Origin: Bryum argenteum
Taxonomy: Eukaryota > Streptophyta > Bryopsida > Bryales > Bryaceae
Direction: 5' to 3'
NCBI GenBank assembly: GCA_037043015.1
Contig: CM073330.1
Coordinates: 5,915,263 to 5,979,262 of the forward strand
Length of the DNA: 64,000 nucleotides
Shown: piece after piece, positions 49,609 through 62,379 of the stretch
How positions within the stretch are numbered: the stretch's first letter is position 1
Layout: each line of letters opens with the position of its first letter
Program-made: the position numbers and the translations under genes
Notes under the pieces: model-generated
What the model saw: only the letters and a program-made list of their open reading frames with translations
What the model was told of the DNA's origin: nothing
The model's database searches: none

Positions 49609-52600
49609 CTACGACTGAACGGCTATAGCGTCGCCTCGCTTAGTAGTACCAGATTGTCCACCACCACTGGCTGCACCTGATCTGCGGCTCACATTCACGT
49701 GAATTCGGCCAGACTCAAGACGAATGTTGGTCTTCTGCAAATTTTTGCCACGCCGATCTGCCGGCATATACGGATCGGCATGTTCTGGCACCATGAGTGT
49801 CTGTCCAGGAAAGCGACCTTTGAAGGGGATAGCTTCTCGGGGATACGACTTGAGCCAATTGTCATCTCTAGGGGGGCTCCCTCCTTGGCTGGTCTCAATG
49901 TCTGCTTCTCCTGTCAAGACTGCTGAGGATTCTGCCTTGGCTCGATCAGGCCGCTCCCTTGTCGTTATCTCCACTTTGCGCAGCTCAGAGCTTTGGTTGT
50001 TGTTCCCTTCGTCCAAAGCACGCCTTCCGCGCACACCGAGCCCTCGTTTCTCCCGAGAAGTTCCTGCCTTCGGTCGGCTGCTAGAGCGTCGCAAGGGGGA
50101 TGACTGAACTCGGCTAGACTTCCATGCGGGGTTCCCAGTTAGCCGTGGTGGAGGTGATTGACTCCGACTATCTAGTCTCTGGGTAGCACTCCTTGATGGG
50201 GGCGAAAGGCTTCGACCCCGGGAGCCTCTCACGTTGTTCTCGTTGTTGCAATTGTCATCTGCCCAGTTGGTGCCCTCAAGTGCGGCGGCGTTGGCGTTCT
50301 TGGTCGCTGTTAGCATGCGGAATACTTTGACAAGCTCAACCCCGAGCGCACCGCATTTATTCTCTGCTAGTGCTGCACCGTCAAGAGCTGACTGCACACC
50401 CAACGAGACACGCTCCACCTTGTTGTCCAGTAGTCTGCAAAGAACCGAGAAACTTGTCCAGATTAATCAATAGAATGCTCATTTGATTTTCTCACGCATC
50501 TGATGCAAGTTATAACTTACTGTAGATTACTGAATGTTGCAGACGCCACGTGCTCCACCCGATTCTCCAAAGCTACAACACGAGCACCAGTAACTGGTTC
50601 TTGGTCGCTCAGGATACCGTTTTGCTCCAACAGGGCCACTTTCCTGCAAAACATGAGCGCAGACGATATCAGCTGACGTGAACGATAGTGAATCACTTTC
50701 TCACATGATGCGCAGTTCGTAGATATTTCATCGCTCAAGCAAAAAGAGTTGAGACTTTCATTCATCGAAATATTATTGGAGTCAGGTTGATAATGTACAT
50801 GGAGGCAGAATCATTGCTTAATGCGTAGTGCGTAAGAATGTAACCTCCGTAATGCGTCGACATTTTCTGTCATTGTTTCGATGTCTGCTCTTTCCGACAT
50901 TCCACCATTCTGGATGTCACTTATTGTGCATTCCGCCACAGCTACACGAGATTCCACCTCAGCAATTGCCTGCAATCAGAAACATCAATTATCAGCAATG
51001 CGTGGAAAACTCGTTGCCATTAGTATTTCAGAGCACCCATGATGCAAGAATGATAACATCAATAACCTTCATGAAGCCGATGACACGACTACTTATGTAT
51101 GAAGCCGATGATTGACACGAAGACTTCTATTATAGTCTCCACCTGTAGTTAAGATTTATAGCATGGGTTGGTGAACCTGGCAATGGCTATGGTCGTTATT
51201 CTCAACACGGCCCTGAAGGTCTCGAAGATCTCGTCCAAGGTCTTGTAATTCGACATTGGCATGAGCCATATCTTTCAAACTTTCTATTTTAGTTTCAGCT
51301 AGTCGAGAGATGACTTGGGCAAGACCCTCATCACAAGCGAAGCCCTCAACTCTCTCCTCCAGACGGTCCACCTTGCAGGATATGCTATCTACGATTCGGG
51401 CTGCGGCGTCATATTGAGGAAGAAACAGGTTCACAGTTTTCTCAAGCGTACACGTATTCGACCGCACTTCTCCAACAGAGTGGATCAGGTCAGTCTGGAT
51501 ACCCTCAAACCTCTTTAATCTTTTACGCAATTCCGATTGCTCTGAGGAAGTTTCATTCACTCTTCCTTCCACAGTTCGAACAACCTGAATTGAACTTACT
51601 AACAAGTCAACACTCTATTCATTTACTTGAGATAGAAAAAATCCGAACAAGTGTTGTTAAGCAAGACTGTCTTCTGACAATTCATGAAGTATAATGGCGG
51701 AAAATCAACCAATTATTACGATACGCAGTCTAAGAGGTCGAGCTCTGTATTGTATAGTATGGTTCTCCTTGCGGAACAATGAATTAGGAAGACGTTGACC
51801 TGATTCAGCTGACTTATGTTAGCTGACCAATCTTTTTCGTTTCGCTCACTCTCGTTCTGTTTTAGTCGTTTCTTTTCATCACGGTAGTTGGATGTTGAGT
51901 CTTGCAATTGTTCAATAGTTTCCATGAGGCTACTCAACTCCTCTTCCGTCTGTACTAAGGCATACAGTCAATGAGTTGGAACTAATATCACCACCGAAGA
52001 GAGAGCCAGACATATTTAAAACGATAGCACTATGTAAAGCAGAGAAGAATAATGAAGAATTATGATCTAGATTATCGCGGAAGATGGTTTACCTTCAAGA
52101 TGTAATTTTCTAGGTCGAGTGGAGTAGAGAAACCAGACAGCTGCCTGAAATTTTCATGGCCTAATACCCCCTCGGCAATCTCCTTTGCTTTAGCAAGTTC
52201 ATCGTTCATTGCATTTTTCCAGGTGGCTATGGCGGCTTCAAGCTCCTCGCTGATACGGTCTTGCACTTCCTGATTATGCTGGGTGCCAAGCCCACGCTCG
52301 TGCTCCAGCTCCTCCTACACGACATTTCTGTGATTTAGTTGGCAAGACACAATTCAAATGACCGCTCTAAAAAGGTGCAATATCATGTTCTTGGAGGACA
52401 AGGTACTGGAAATGAACCTGAAGTTGCATGTTGATGTGACGCGCTTTAGCCATCTCTAGGTTGAAGGAGCCTAGAACCTCAGCCAGCACTTCACCTGCCT
52501 TCATGGCAGACGAAGTAGCCTCAGCAGCGGCTTGTGATGCCGTGTCCCGTTCTTTTTGAACAACTACCATGGCGGTCAACAGTTTCGGACTCTCTTTCTC

Positions 52601-55600
52601 CAAGTAGGCCTGCAATTCGTGGCTCTTTTGTCGCACTTCTTGAAAAGCAGCAAGTGCAGCTTCTTTCTCCTTCAGTACCTCCTCGCTAACTATCCGTGCC
52701 TCGGATGCCGCAGCAATTGCGATATCCTTCTCAGCTGCCAATTTCCCCTGTGGGCGATAACAGTAGCTTAGAAGATGGACTGAGAAATGGCAATGTGGGA
52801 TGATAACCTCAGCTCTCGAGTTGAAGTCAACGTCAATTTCTATTGTGTGTGGTTCTACAAAAGTACAAAATTCTACAATCGAATAAACGATAAAGAACCC
52901 TAAAGAGATAATGTCGTACCTGGAGCTGGACGCTTTCCTGCCGTGCGTTGGACATTTCGCTTTCAATGGATGTCAACATGTCAGTCAATACCTCTCTTGC
53001 TTTAGATGCTGAGGAAGTGGCATCAAGTGCTGCTTGAGCAGCTACCTCCTTCTGACCTTCCGCAGTTGAAATGATTTGTGTTAACTCCTTCGCTCCATTC
53101 TGCCACAACAAGCAATGCATGTGAGCTCAACCCCGTCTTGGCCACAATGCATGTATGTACGTAGTAAAATGGGTCAAGATAGATGCGCACCTTCGTTTCA
53201 CTCAACTCCGTTTTCAAGGCGTCCATGTCACACTTGAGAGCATCTGTCATAAGGAGAACCTTTTCACGCGCACTATGCAACTGCTTCTGAATCTCCAGTT
53301 TCAACATATTCAACATCTCGCTCTTGTTATTGGCATATGCATCCATAACTTTGCGCCAAATCGAAGTGCTCTCCTTTTCAAGCATTTCCTTGAGAAGGGC
53401 ACGTTCAATGTCCACCATCTCCGCAATCTCGCTACGAAATTGGTCCAGTTCATCTAGCAGCACCTAAACGCATAAGAACAGTTTGGAAGCTTAGGCACAA
53501 AGACTTGCATAACAGTCATAATGTCATATTGCAATATACGGTCAAAAAGACTTCATGGTCATCAAACACGGTATATTATTACCTGGCGTGGCAACAAGGT
53601 GTTGCCATCGTTGCGAGGTATCCCCTGATTTTTGTTTAAGCCGATCCACTGACTTTCAATCTCTTCAACACGCTCGCTGAAGCCAAATTTCAAATTTCCA
53701 AGATCTTGTCGAACTTCCTCCAAACCGCCCAAATAGAGCTGGGACAAGCTTTCGACCCTTTCCATGATCAATAGCCTCTCACGAGCGCCTTCCACCAATG
53801 TCATTTCCTTCTCTCGCTCCAATTCTTCTGTCTCGTCTTGCACTTTTCCCAATCTTGTCCGCAAGTCTCCCATTTCAACCTGACAAAATTCCAAAGTAAT
53901 ATTCAGAAGGCAAAATCGGTCCTTGCCTTCATCAAACATTTGCTGGGCGCCAGCTTGATTCATTTCAACTTACAATTCTGGATGTAACTTAATATGCAGG
54001 CACCTTCAAAATCTTCTCGATATTCTTCAGCCCTTGAATCTCCAATTTCATGTCATTTCCGTCGTTCTTAAGCTTCTCTACTTCTTGTCTTAAGTCTTCT
54101 TTGTCAGTTTCAGAACACACCTGCACCACAGTATACATTTGATTTATCCGTAGCATCTCAGCAAGCAGAAACGATATTCGCTCCGCTGAAGCGCTACATA
54201 CTGCGGGGATTAGAAAGATTGCTGACCGGAATATTGTCACTGTGGAAGGATTGCAACTGTTTGCGCAATAGACCATTCTCTGAATTCAGCATGCCCTGTT
54301 CGCGGCTCGAATGCTCCTGCATCTTTTTGGTAAAGAACGTGAGGTGTTCAACGTGGCCTGCCATGTCCTCCCTGGTCTTAATCAAAGAATCCATCTCGTT
54401 CCACAGAAGGTGCATCTCATCCTTCATTTCTGCCAAATGCTGCGCCTTGAGTTGCTTTTCAATCCTCTCCTCAACCATCACCTGCACCTGAGATCAAATA
54501 CCACAATTTCAACCCCGTGTTCAGTATACAGTAATGAGACGGAACATGCGTGATGTACACTGCCATCGGATGAAATGTGAACGATTACTACAATCGGCTT
54601 GCTTCATTCAAAGACAATTTCTGAGTGTTGTTTAGAAGAAGAAGAAACCTGTTCTCTCTCTCGTAGTAAGAGTTTCTCCGTGTCGGCCATAAATTCTGAC
54701 AACTTCATAGTGAGCTCGTTCTTAAAGTCGTGCTTCGCTGCAAGCATTTCTTCATCAACCTCCTTTATTCTCTCCAGCTCCTTCTCCAGGCGGTCAACAC
54801 GACCCCGCCATCCTTCGCCCTCAACCTCAATACGGATCTTTACTCCTTCCATGGAACCTCTCAGTTCCCCAAGTACCCTCTGTAGGTGCGCAATTTTTTC
54901 ATCGTTTACGTCGTGTTGCACAGTCTGCAAAGAGCACATGGCATTATCGACCTCGACGCAAAGTGCGTTCGAAGTAAAAAGAAGATCAATCGAGGGTAAT
55001 AGGAAAAGAAGAGGTGTTATTACGCCAAGATGGTGGGGTTCAGGAATCCTCACCTCGTACATACTGCGACTCAAGGCTCGCGCTCTCGATTCACCTGGGG
55101 AATAGCAGATTGCAGGCTGACCTTGCAACTTGCCTCCATCTTTCAGGTAGTTGACCATTGCGCCAGTCATCCGAACCATAGCCACTGAGCTTGTGTCCGA
55201 CTTGGGTATGCTATTTTGGTAACCCTGTGACTTTAACCTCTTGCCATGGTGCGAAAGGGGCGGGTGGCGATGAGTTCCTTTGGGACTGCCGCTCGAGGAA
55301 CTGGCGGGCAGCAAGATCGCCGGAGTAGAAGATCCCGGCGATGAGAGACTTAATTCTCGCCGCTCGCTCGAGTCTGTCCTGGAGACCGTCATCGATAGAA
55401 TCTCAGCGTCCCCGTTCTGAGCTCCAGCTTTGTGCTCCATGACCTCGAATCGGTGTTGATTGGCACCACTCCCAGCCGCATTGGTCTTGAGTCGAGTTTC
55501 TCTTAGCTTCTGAACGTAATGGGAGAGGGGGAGAGAGGACTGAGAAGAGGTACCCGATGAGCCTGAATTCGATGCACTCCCTACCACAGCTTCGATTTTC

Positions 55601-57685
55601 TTGGTTGTTTGACTTATAACCAATGGTGTTGACGGGTTCAAATAATCTCCACTCATGAGTCTGGTCATGGTTCTGTTAAGAGACTCCAGCGACGTTCGCT
55701 CCATATCTGGTTGACCAACTCCATGCAGATCACACATTTCTTCAGATTCTTCCTCATGAAGAATTTGAGCGTTGGTGTTGCGCCATATGTTGCCTCCATG
55801 ATCAAGGTCTATTTCGTCCTCCAGTTGCCGTTGTAACCTCTCGGCCATGCTTTCCACTTCCTCTTCCCTCATTCTCGTGTCCTCTGCTTTCTCTTTCAGC
55901 AGCCTCATCTGACGCCGGAAACGCTCACAGCTTTCCTTAACCCCGCCGCGCTGCTGAACACTTGACGATGGCGAGGTACCTTTGACAACTCTAGCGGGTG
56001 CCTTGCGAACTGGTGCCGATGCCGCCCGATTCGAGTCCACAGGTCTTCGTACTCCGTCATTAGCCCTTAACTCTCGAAGCTCTCCTTGGTTGTGGTCACG
56101 CTGCTTGCTCTCCAATTCTAAGCCCTCATCGCCATAGCTTCCCGGCTCATTTACGCTACGACGGGGCATTCTAGACTTCTCATTTCGACTCGGCACTGGT
56201 ATCCAAGTAATTAACTCTTCTTCATCTTCTGAGTTTGTCTTCTTTGCCATGCTATCTACTGCCGTATCATCCTCGGAACTGTTTCTCAGTATTCCGCGAG
56301 CCCATGGTCCTCCTGAGCTTGCACGATGGTTGGCAAGCTTCGAAGTAGAAGCAGGCCTCGCCACTGAACTTGATCCGGAAGCACAACCTCGCATGGAAAC
56401 TCCATTAGATTCGACACAACCTCGATTACTCGAGCTGCTCAATGGTTGGAAACAATCCTCATCTAATGCCCTTCCTTTGGTCGCACTTGATGTCAGAGCC
56501 TTCAATGCAGTGCTTCCGCGGCCGGATGGAGGCATCGAGGGTCCTGCTCCTCCTCTTATGCGCGATGAGTCTCGACTCCTGGGAATTGGTCGCATTGACG
56601 AACTCTCACCTATACAGCAAGCAAGCTTTTACCATAAGAGCGGCCAACATACTCTGATGTTAAATTTGTCATATCACAGGTCTACTCTGTCCATGTGACT
56701 CCAAGACTATCACAGCTTCCTCTAATTCATCTGTGAGAGAATTTTGCGTATTCCAATTTAGGTCACGACAATACTTCGTTGATTGAGAACGAAATTATCC
56801 GTTCGTACTCAACAGATTATTAATTGCTTCTTAAATACTTTGAATTGCCGATTCTGTGTTTCAAGGTTGATGAGCTTTGAGTGCACAATCATACCAGAAA
56901 GTATATAAGAAACGTATAGATAGTTTCCGATTAACAGAATCTGCTTTTACTGTAACAAAGCAACTGCGCCATTCATTTATATGTAGCAGAATTCGATGTC
57001 TTCTCAGACATAGAAATAACATTCATGAAACAGGGAGCTTACCTGAAGTAGAGTTGTAAGCACCAAGCGCAGACAACGGCCTGGCAACATCCTTTCCAGC
57101 AAGTGCGCGCGTGGGCGAAGCTTTAGAAACTTCAGCCCGTTCTCTCTTGAGCCGTTGGATCAAAGAGACAGGTCTGGCCGTGGACGACTTGGCGACGTGA
57201 CCATAAGTTTCCGTCATGGCGATGTCCCAGCGTTGCGGTGGCCGCTGCTTGGGCGTTGAGGCTTCACTAATTCTCACACTCTTGGAAGTTTTCAACATCA
57301 CTTCGGACGAAGAGGAGTTATTAATTTTCGAGCGTGGCGAGGTCACACTCTTCGATCGACTTGGCTCTAATACCGGCCTTGACTTCTGTCCATTTGTGGT
57401 TGACGCTGGCCGCTCCAAATGACTCCCAGTATCCTCAAGCTCCCTTATTCTCTGTTTCGCCTCTGAAATGTGCGCATGCAAATCCACGGGCTGTACCTCT
57501 TGAATGTCCTTCCAGCCCCGAAACTGCGGGTGTGTCGGGATGGACGACGTCACCAGCGTCGTGAACGCCTTCAGGTGTTGCAGCTCCTCCTCCACCAGTT
57601 TCGATTTCCGCGACTCCGCAGCTTTCTGTAGGTACAGCTGCGCATTGCGACAATAGAATGCTAACGGTAACACCCCGCCATCCAT
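49609..57685 (-). CDS. Large coiled-coil protein (1926 residues), function unknown
   Basis: Fifteen exons on the minus strand: 57685-57043, 56609-55054, 54924-54649, 54481-54227, 54120-54004, 53879-53583, 53463-53191, 53099-52920, 52747-52418, 52314-52093, 51949-51800, 51584-51177, 50969-50845, 50643-50521 and 50434-49609. Every junction is GT-AG and in phase. Residues 1-95 form a helical head (YCRNAQLYLQKAAESRKSK, then FTTLVTSSIPTHPQFRGWKD). Residues ~95-730 are Ser/Pro/Arg-rich and mostly disordered, with a short coiled coil (CERFRRQMRLLKEKAEDTRM). Exons 3-12, residues ~734-1569, are almost continuous coiled coil. The tail is basic and Ser-Pro-rich and ends in a distinct motif with YPREAIPFKGRFPGQTLMVP and ADPYMPADRRGKN. 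A structural role at the cytoskeleton, centrosome/basal body or chromosomes is possible, but I recognise no family. Confidence 0.85.
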
Positions 57686-59403
57686 GCTTCACTCATCACC
57701 GAATCATCATAACGGCCCGGCACCAAAACCTATCAACTCATTTAGGGTTCCACCTTCAATTTTTCTCTGCAATGTCCATCAGCCATGGCGGCCTCCCATC
57801 GCCAACTTCTCAAGCCTCTCGATAAGTTTGCAACATGACGGGATTTTTCGCCCTTTCATCGCCAGCGACCGCAAAACACTAATGTACACAAGGCCTCGAA
57901 TGTCCGCAATCTCCATGCGGTTGTCAAAGTTTCCATTTAAGACCGCCGCCAAATTCAAAATTACAGGAGAATCGTGATGAATCACAAGAAGTCTGGATCC
58001 AAATACAAGAACTTGATGATTAATGCTGCCGAAAATTCGTAGTTGCCATGATAATCTGCAGCAAGTTAACCGAACAGCAGGTTGAAGCTATGGTGTCCTG
58101 GGTCCAGGACACTACCGCCTCCCGCCTCTCTGTAACCGTTAGAACGGACGCCACAGGCCGTCCGATCTATATTCATCCTACGGTCATGCTTCTCCATCGT
58201 CTCGAAAATAGATAACAGTAGATAACAGTCACAACTTACAAAAGTTTCTCAAATCAAATTTACCACTGTTGGTGTTGTAAGGTAGAGGAACCCATAGTCG
58301 ATAAGCTAAAGGCGATTTGCATAGTAGAAGTTGTATTACTCATGGGGAGAAATTTTTCTCGTATAAGGAAATAAGGTTTAGGTAGAATGCACATTTTTCC
58401 AATTTTTTTTTCTCAAAATTGAAATTACTACAAATTAAAAAGGTGAAAAGTTGATCCGGACTAGTTACCAATATGTAGCTTCACCTGTAACCGATAACTA
58501 TAAGACTTGTTCACAGACACAAATTCACTAATTCCCGTGATGGAAACTGATGTAATTAAGCTAACCACATAACTAATAGTTGATATTGTCGTTCAGTCCG
58601 AAGTTGGAAAACCAGCACACCATGGCACCTAATTTTGCTGCTTAATTTATTGTTTTTTTGGCATGGTAGTCATTGCTTACCAATCTTGGGTGCAGCCATT
58701 CTAAACTGTTGAATACCAGGAAGCCACCATGTTGACAATTGGTCAATCAGACCGCGGCAATGGGGGAGTCTACAACTTGGGCATGGGGACCATATCGACT
58801 ATGGGTTCCGCTACCTTAGTAGTTCTTATATATAAAGTACATAGGATTTTACCCAGTATTGGGTCTTTTTTAAGAAAAAACTTGGGTAGTTACTATAGTT
58901 GTGAAATACTCACTTTGATGAGGAGATTCACTAATTTGAGAATATTCATTATCTTTAATCTAAAATGAACTTGATCCAAGATGATCTTGGTTCAAGAATG
59001 TATATGTACTCAAAATTCTATGAGGATAATAAAAACTTTCAATTTTAACGAATTTTGCAATTCAGATTCAAAAGTTGATTGCATTTGAATATTCAAGTTC
59101 GAATCCAAGCTCAAAAAACCTCAATCATCTCAAAATCATCATTTTTAATGATAAGTTGTTGAAGAACTGGTGAGAACACTATAACTCAACTAGTAGTGTG
59201 ATTTATCGCTTATAGAAGTGAAGTAGTGTGAGCAATTAAATTATGTAAGTAAGCAAGCTACTTAGTTTGCAATCACTTAGTAGGTATTGACATTAAACGG
59301 CCTTTTAGGTCCCATAAAGTGATAAAGGGCCCGATTGAATGACCTTGAATTTAAGTTTCAGAATGTTTGAGCTTATTGAACTTTGGCATGATGAGCTTAG
59401 TCC
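57686..59403. other. Upstream region of the coiled-coil gene
   Basis: The first 400 bp should contain its promoter and 5' UTR. A palindrome 'gtcctgggtccaggac' lies at 58097-58112. The remainder is AT-rich with no supported gene. Confidence 0.5.
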
Positions 59404-59414
59404 ACCATGACTCA

Positions 59415-59781
59415 GATAGATAGATAGATAGAAACTCCGGTCCCTTTCTAAGGGGCCGGCGTGAATGAAGTGTCCGTTCGTAATGCTAATATCCCGATGG
59501 CCACCGGACAAGGGGAAATTGGAACAATACTACTTCCCCCTCTCGAGGGTGGACACTATAACTACGCTAGTTTCTAGCCTAGTTACTAGTGCCTTGAGGA
59601 TACTTGACATAGTATCCCCCCAAAGGACTTTGAGGTACCCATACAACAAGGTCCAAGGACCTCCCACAATAGTTGGGTGGACTATAGTGGTGAGCACCAC
59701 GCCGGCATGGGGAATGGAACCCACAACCTCCTCAATGGGGGCCATGAGCCCCAACCACCAAGCCAAGGCTTGTGGTGCCTG
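59415..59781 (-). mobile_element. Full-length tRNA-derived SINE with (TCTA)n tail
   Basis: Reading the minus strand: box A-like TGGCTTGGTGG, box B-like GGGTTCCATTCCC, and a body of ~280 bp. A tail of tetranucleotide repeats (GATA on the + strand, 59415-59431) ends it. An 11-bp duplication ACCATGACTCA flanks it (59404-59414 and 59782-59792). It is the longest family member here (367 bp). Confidence 0.93.
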
Positions 59782-59792
59782 ACCATGACTCA

Positions 59793-61049
59793 ATTAATGA
59801 TAGGATTGCAACCACCTTCAAGGTTGTGTGCTTCCTCAAACCTACCTGTTCAAATTTATATCACTCACACATTTGTGATTTGAGTTGTAAGATCTCCCTT
59901 TACAAATGCATCAAAAGAAGAAAACAACAATGTTACTTAAAGAATAGTTGAGTGAAGAAAGTGCCACAATGCAGCTTCCAAGGAAATCCTGGCCAAGGGG
60001 CATCAAAGGGGATTAAAAGGCTTGGTTCACATTTTTTCTGAGTTTGTATATAAACTACTCATGGAATACATTTTGGCATTTGAGTCACTGAACACAGTTT
60101 CCCTTTAGAATATAGCTTCACGTAAGGAGGATGCCAATCATAAATGGCACCTAAATGGTCAATCAATGCCAATATGATAAATCAGCTTCTTGTGAACAAT
60201 GTAGAAAACTATGATCATCTTGAGCTATATTGAATATAGCGAGAGGACTTCATGCCAGTGATGAAAGTTCGACATTCGAAGCTTCGGCGATGAAGAACCC
60301 TTAATCTATGTATTCACCATTGTGTATGAGATAGCATGTAGTCAAACTTCAGAGAGAATCATATTAAAGGCATAGCTAGATAATAATTTAGTGTTCAATT
60401 CAGTTCTAGCTTTCACACTAAACGCAAATTTTGTCAAAATAGCGTTTTCAGTCTAAATGGCACTCCTCCTTCAAGATTGGCAATTTGGAAAACTATGTGA
60501 CATTATAAAAGTCAAAGGTGATATTACAGAATATGAATTGATATTATATAAATATGAGTGATTTTCTAGAAAAAATGTGATTCACATAGAATACCATTGT
60601 GTAGATATGCAAATGCAAGCTTTGGTGTGACAAAAATGGCACATGACATAGTGCCATTTTATAAAATTAAAGTTACTTTCTAAGGTCAAACACAATGAAT
60701 TGATTTCTTTGGATAGATATTGCTACACAATACATAGATTTGAAGTGATATACTGGATGTTCTAAGACCATGTTGGTATTTTGTGAAATTGGGTCTCCAC
60801 GTAACATCTCTGGAAATGGAGTAAATTTCTGTACCATTCTCACTTGATTGAAGCTTGTTTTAGGAAATACCTCGAAGTATGATTCCTCAGCAAGAAAACT
60901 GAGTATCACAGATCCCCTGACTTGCTGCATCGTTACTGCAGGTTAATTGCTCCTTGTGAACTTTGTCATGAACATGCGATTCTTCACAAATTGTGCCATG
61001 CCTCGATTGATAAGCGGAGGAAATTTAGACGGGAGTTTTTTTTACAAGA
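59793..61049. other. AT-rich intergenic DNA
   Basis: No ORF with a recognisable domain and no transposon ends were found. Confidence 0.5.
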
Positions 61050-61217
61050 AGTTTTGTTTCAATTTCAGATGCAAGAAAGCATCAAGATCAATCGGTTCTA
61101 CACTTCTACAGCTCCTATTTAGATTTGATTGCTTTGATGTATTTGTATGCATTCACATCTTAATGAATAACTGGCCGTCATCATAAATGGTACACTACTT
61201 TTTTGTACTAAGATTCA

Positions 61218-61797
61218 CTAACTTGTCGATGTAGTTGCTGCTGCTTGACCATCACCAACATCGACCTTGCGAGGAGGGACTGACTTCGCCTTCGGTACAG
61301 TGACCGTCAACGTCTCGTTTGTCACCTCTGCTTTGATGTGCTCCAGATCCACGTTCTCTGGAAGCTTGAACTTGCGCTTGAATGTCTCCTCTTTCGATCC
61401 AGATGTTGAAGCCTCTCCAGCGCCTGCTTCTTTGGGCTGCTGGTAGCTGATGTACAGAACTCGGTCGTCTTCTAGCTCGATGTGCACGTCCTCCTTTTTC
61501 AATCCTGAGCAACAGTCCATAATTACATGTGCATGAGTTTCCACTCCAAGCATGCATGAATGAAAGAACGAAATCAGACACTTATGGGTACATGCCCATA
61601 CCTGGCAGACGAAGCGTGAAGACATGGGCCTCGGGAGTCTCCGCCCATTGAACTACCCGAGCGTTGGAAGGTTGTCTGTGTAACGGAACTTTGACGATGA
61701 TAAGGTCGGTGAACAAAGCAGGGCTGCCGAAGCCGCACCTCGAAGTGGAACGCCGGCCACATCCTCGCCCAAACCACGGTGACAATACTAGAGCCAT
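61218..61797 (-). CDS. Class-I-like small heat-shock protein, copy C (inverted)
   Basis: Exon 1 is 61797-61602 and exon 2 is 61504-61218, giving 160 residues. It is closer to copy A than B is: the first exon encodes the same protein as A, and exon 2 differs by only a few residues (YISYQQPKE, FKRKFKLPENVDLEHIKAE, TTSTS). The alpha-crystallin domain is intact with GLKKEDVHIELEDDRVLY. It lies on the opposite strand about 13 kb from copies A and B, beyond the large coiled-coil gene, with promoter and intron conserved. Confidence 0.93.
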
Positions 61798-61928
61798 TCT
61801 GCTATGTTGAGTGTGTCGAGTCTAGACTATGAAGCTGAAGATTGTAAAGTGAGAAGCTGGCACTTAATGTTCTTGAATTGCAGATACAATTGAAGACGCT
61901 TGAGATGAACTCAGATGAGTAAATTCGT

Positions 61929-61981
61929 CTATATATACTGATTTGATTAGAGCTGTAGTGGAATCTTGAATGGACTGGAAG
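61929..61981 (-). promoter_or_regulatory. Heat-shock elements and TATA box of copy C
   Basis: The minus strand carries TTC-G-TTC-GA pentamers (61981-61962; the second unit has lost the A) and then a 'tatata' at about 61936-61930. The layout equals copies A and B. Confidence 0.65.
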
Positions 61982-62379
61982 AGTCTGGATCCAGGCAGAA
62001 GTTCGTAAGAATCATCCCGAGTGCGTGCGACCTCTACAATCATCGGTGCTCGTTTCTGTTGCTTGTTGGAGGAAATTCCGACGGAAGGATCAACACCGTC
62101 TCGGAATGATGTGACGAGAGCAACGGCGAAGTGGAGTGAGGAGCAAGACTTCGAGGTCCTTCTACATAATACCAGACCCTTCTCCGTGGGAATTTTTTCC
62201 CGATTCCCATAGATCGTAGGATTGAGAGCTGGTCCCTTTGCTTCATTAGCCTCGGTCGGAACCCAGCAATTGAACGGATGAAGAATGGCGACATCAGAGT
62301 ATGAGCCGGATGGGTGGCCATGGCTGGCGAGTCGCGACGTCAGGGTCGGTGGAACGGAAAGAGCTGCGGAGGGTTAACC

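Noticed and set aside
54599..55105. 168-codon plus-strand frame inside the coiled-coil gene
   Set aside because: Ser-rich antisense shadow of a Glu-rich coiled coil; spans an exon-intron boundary.
59505..59781. tRNA gene at the SINE head
   Set aside because: Box-like motifs are present, but no cloverleaf could be drawn; it is a SINE promoter.
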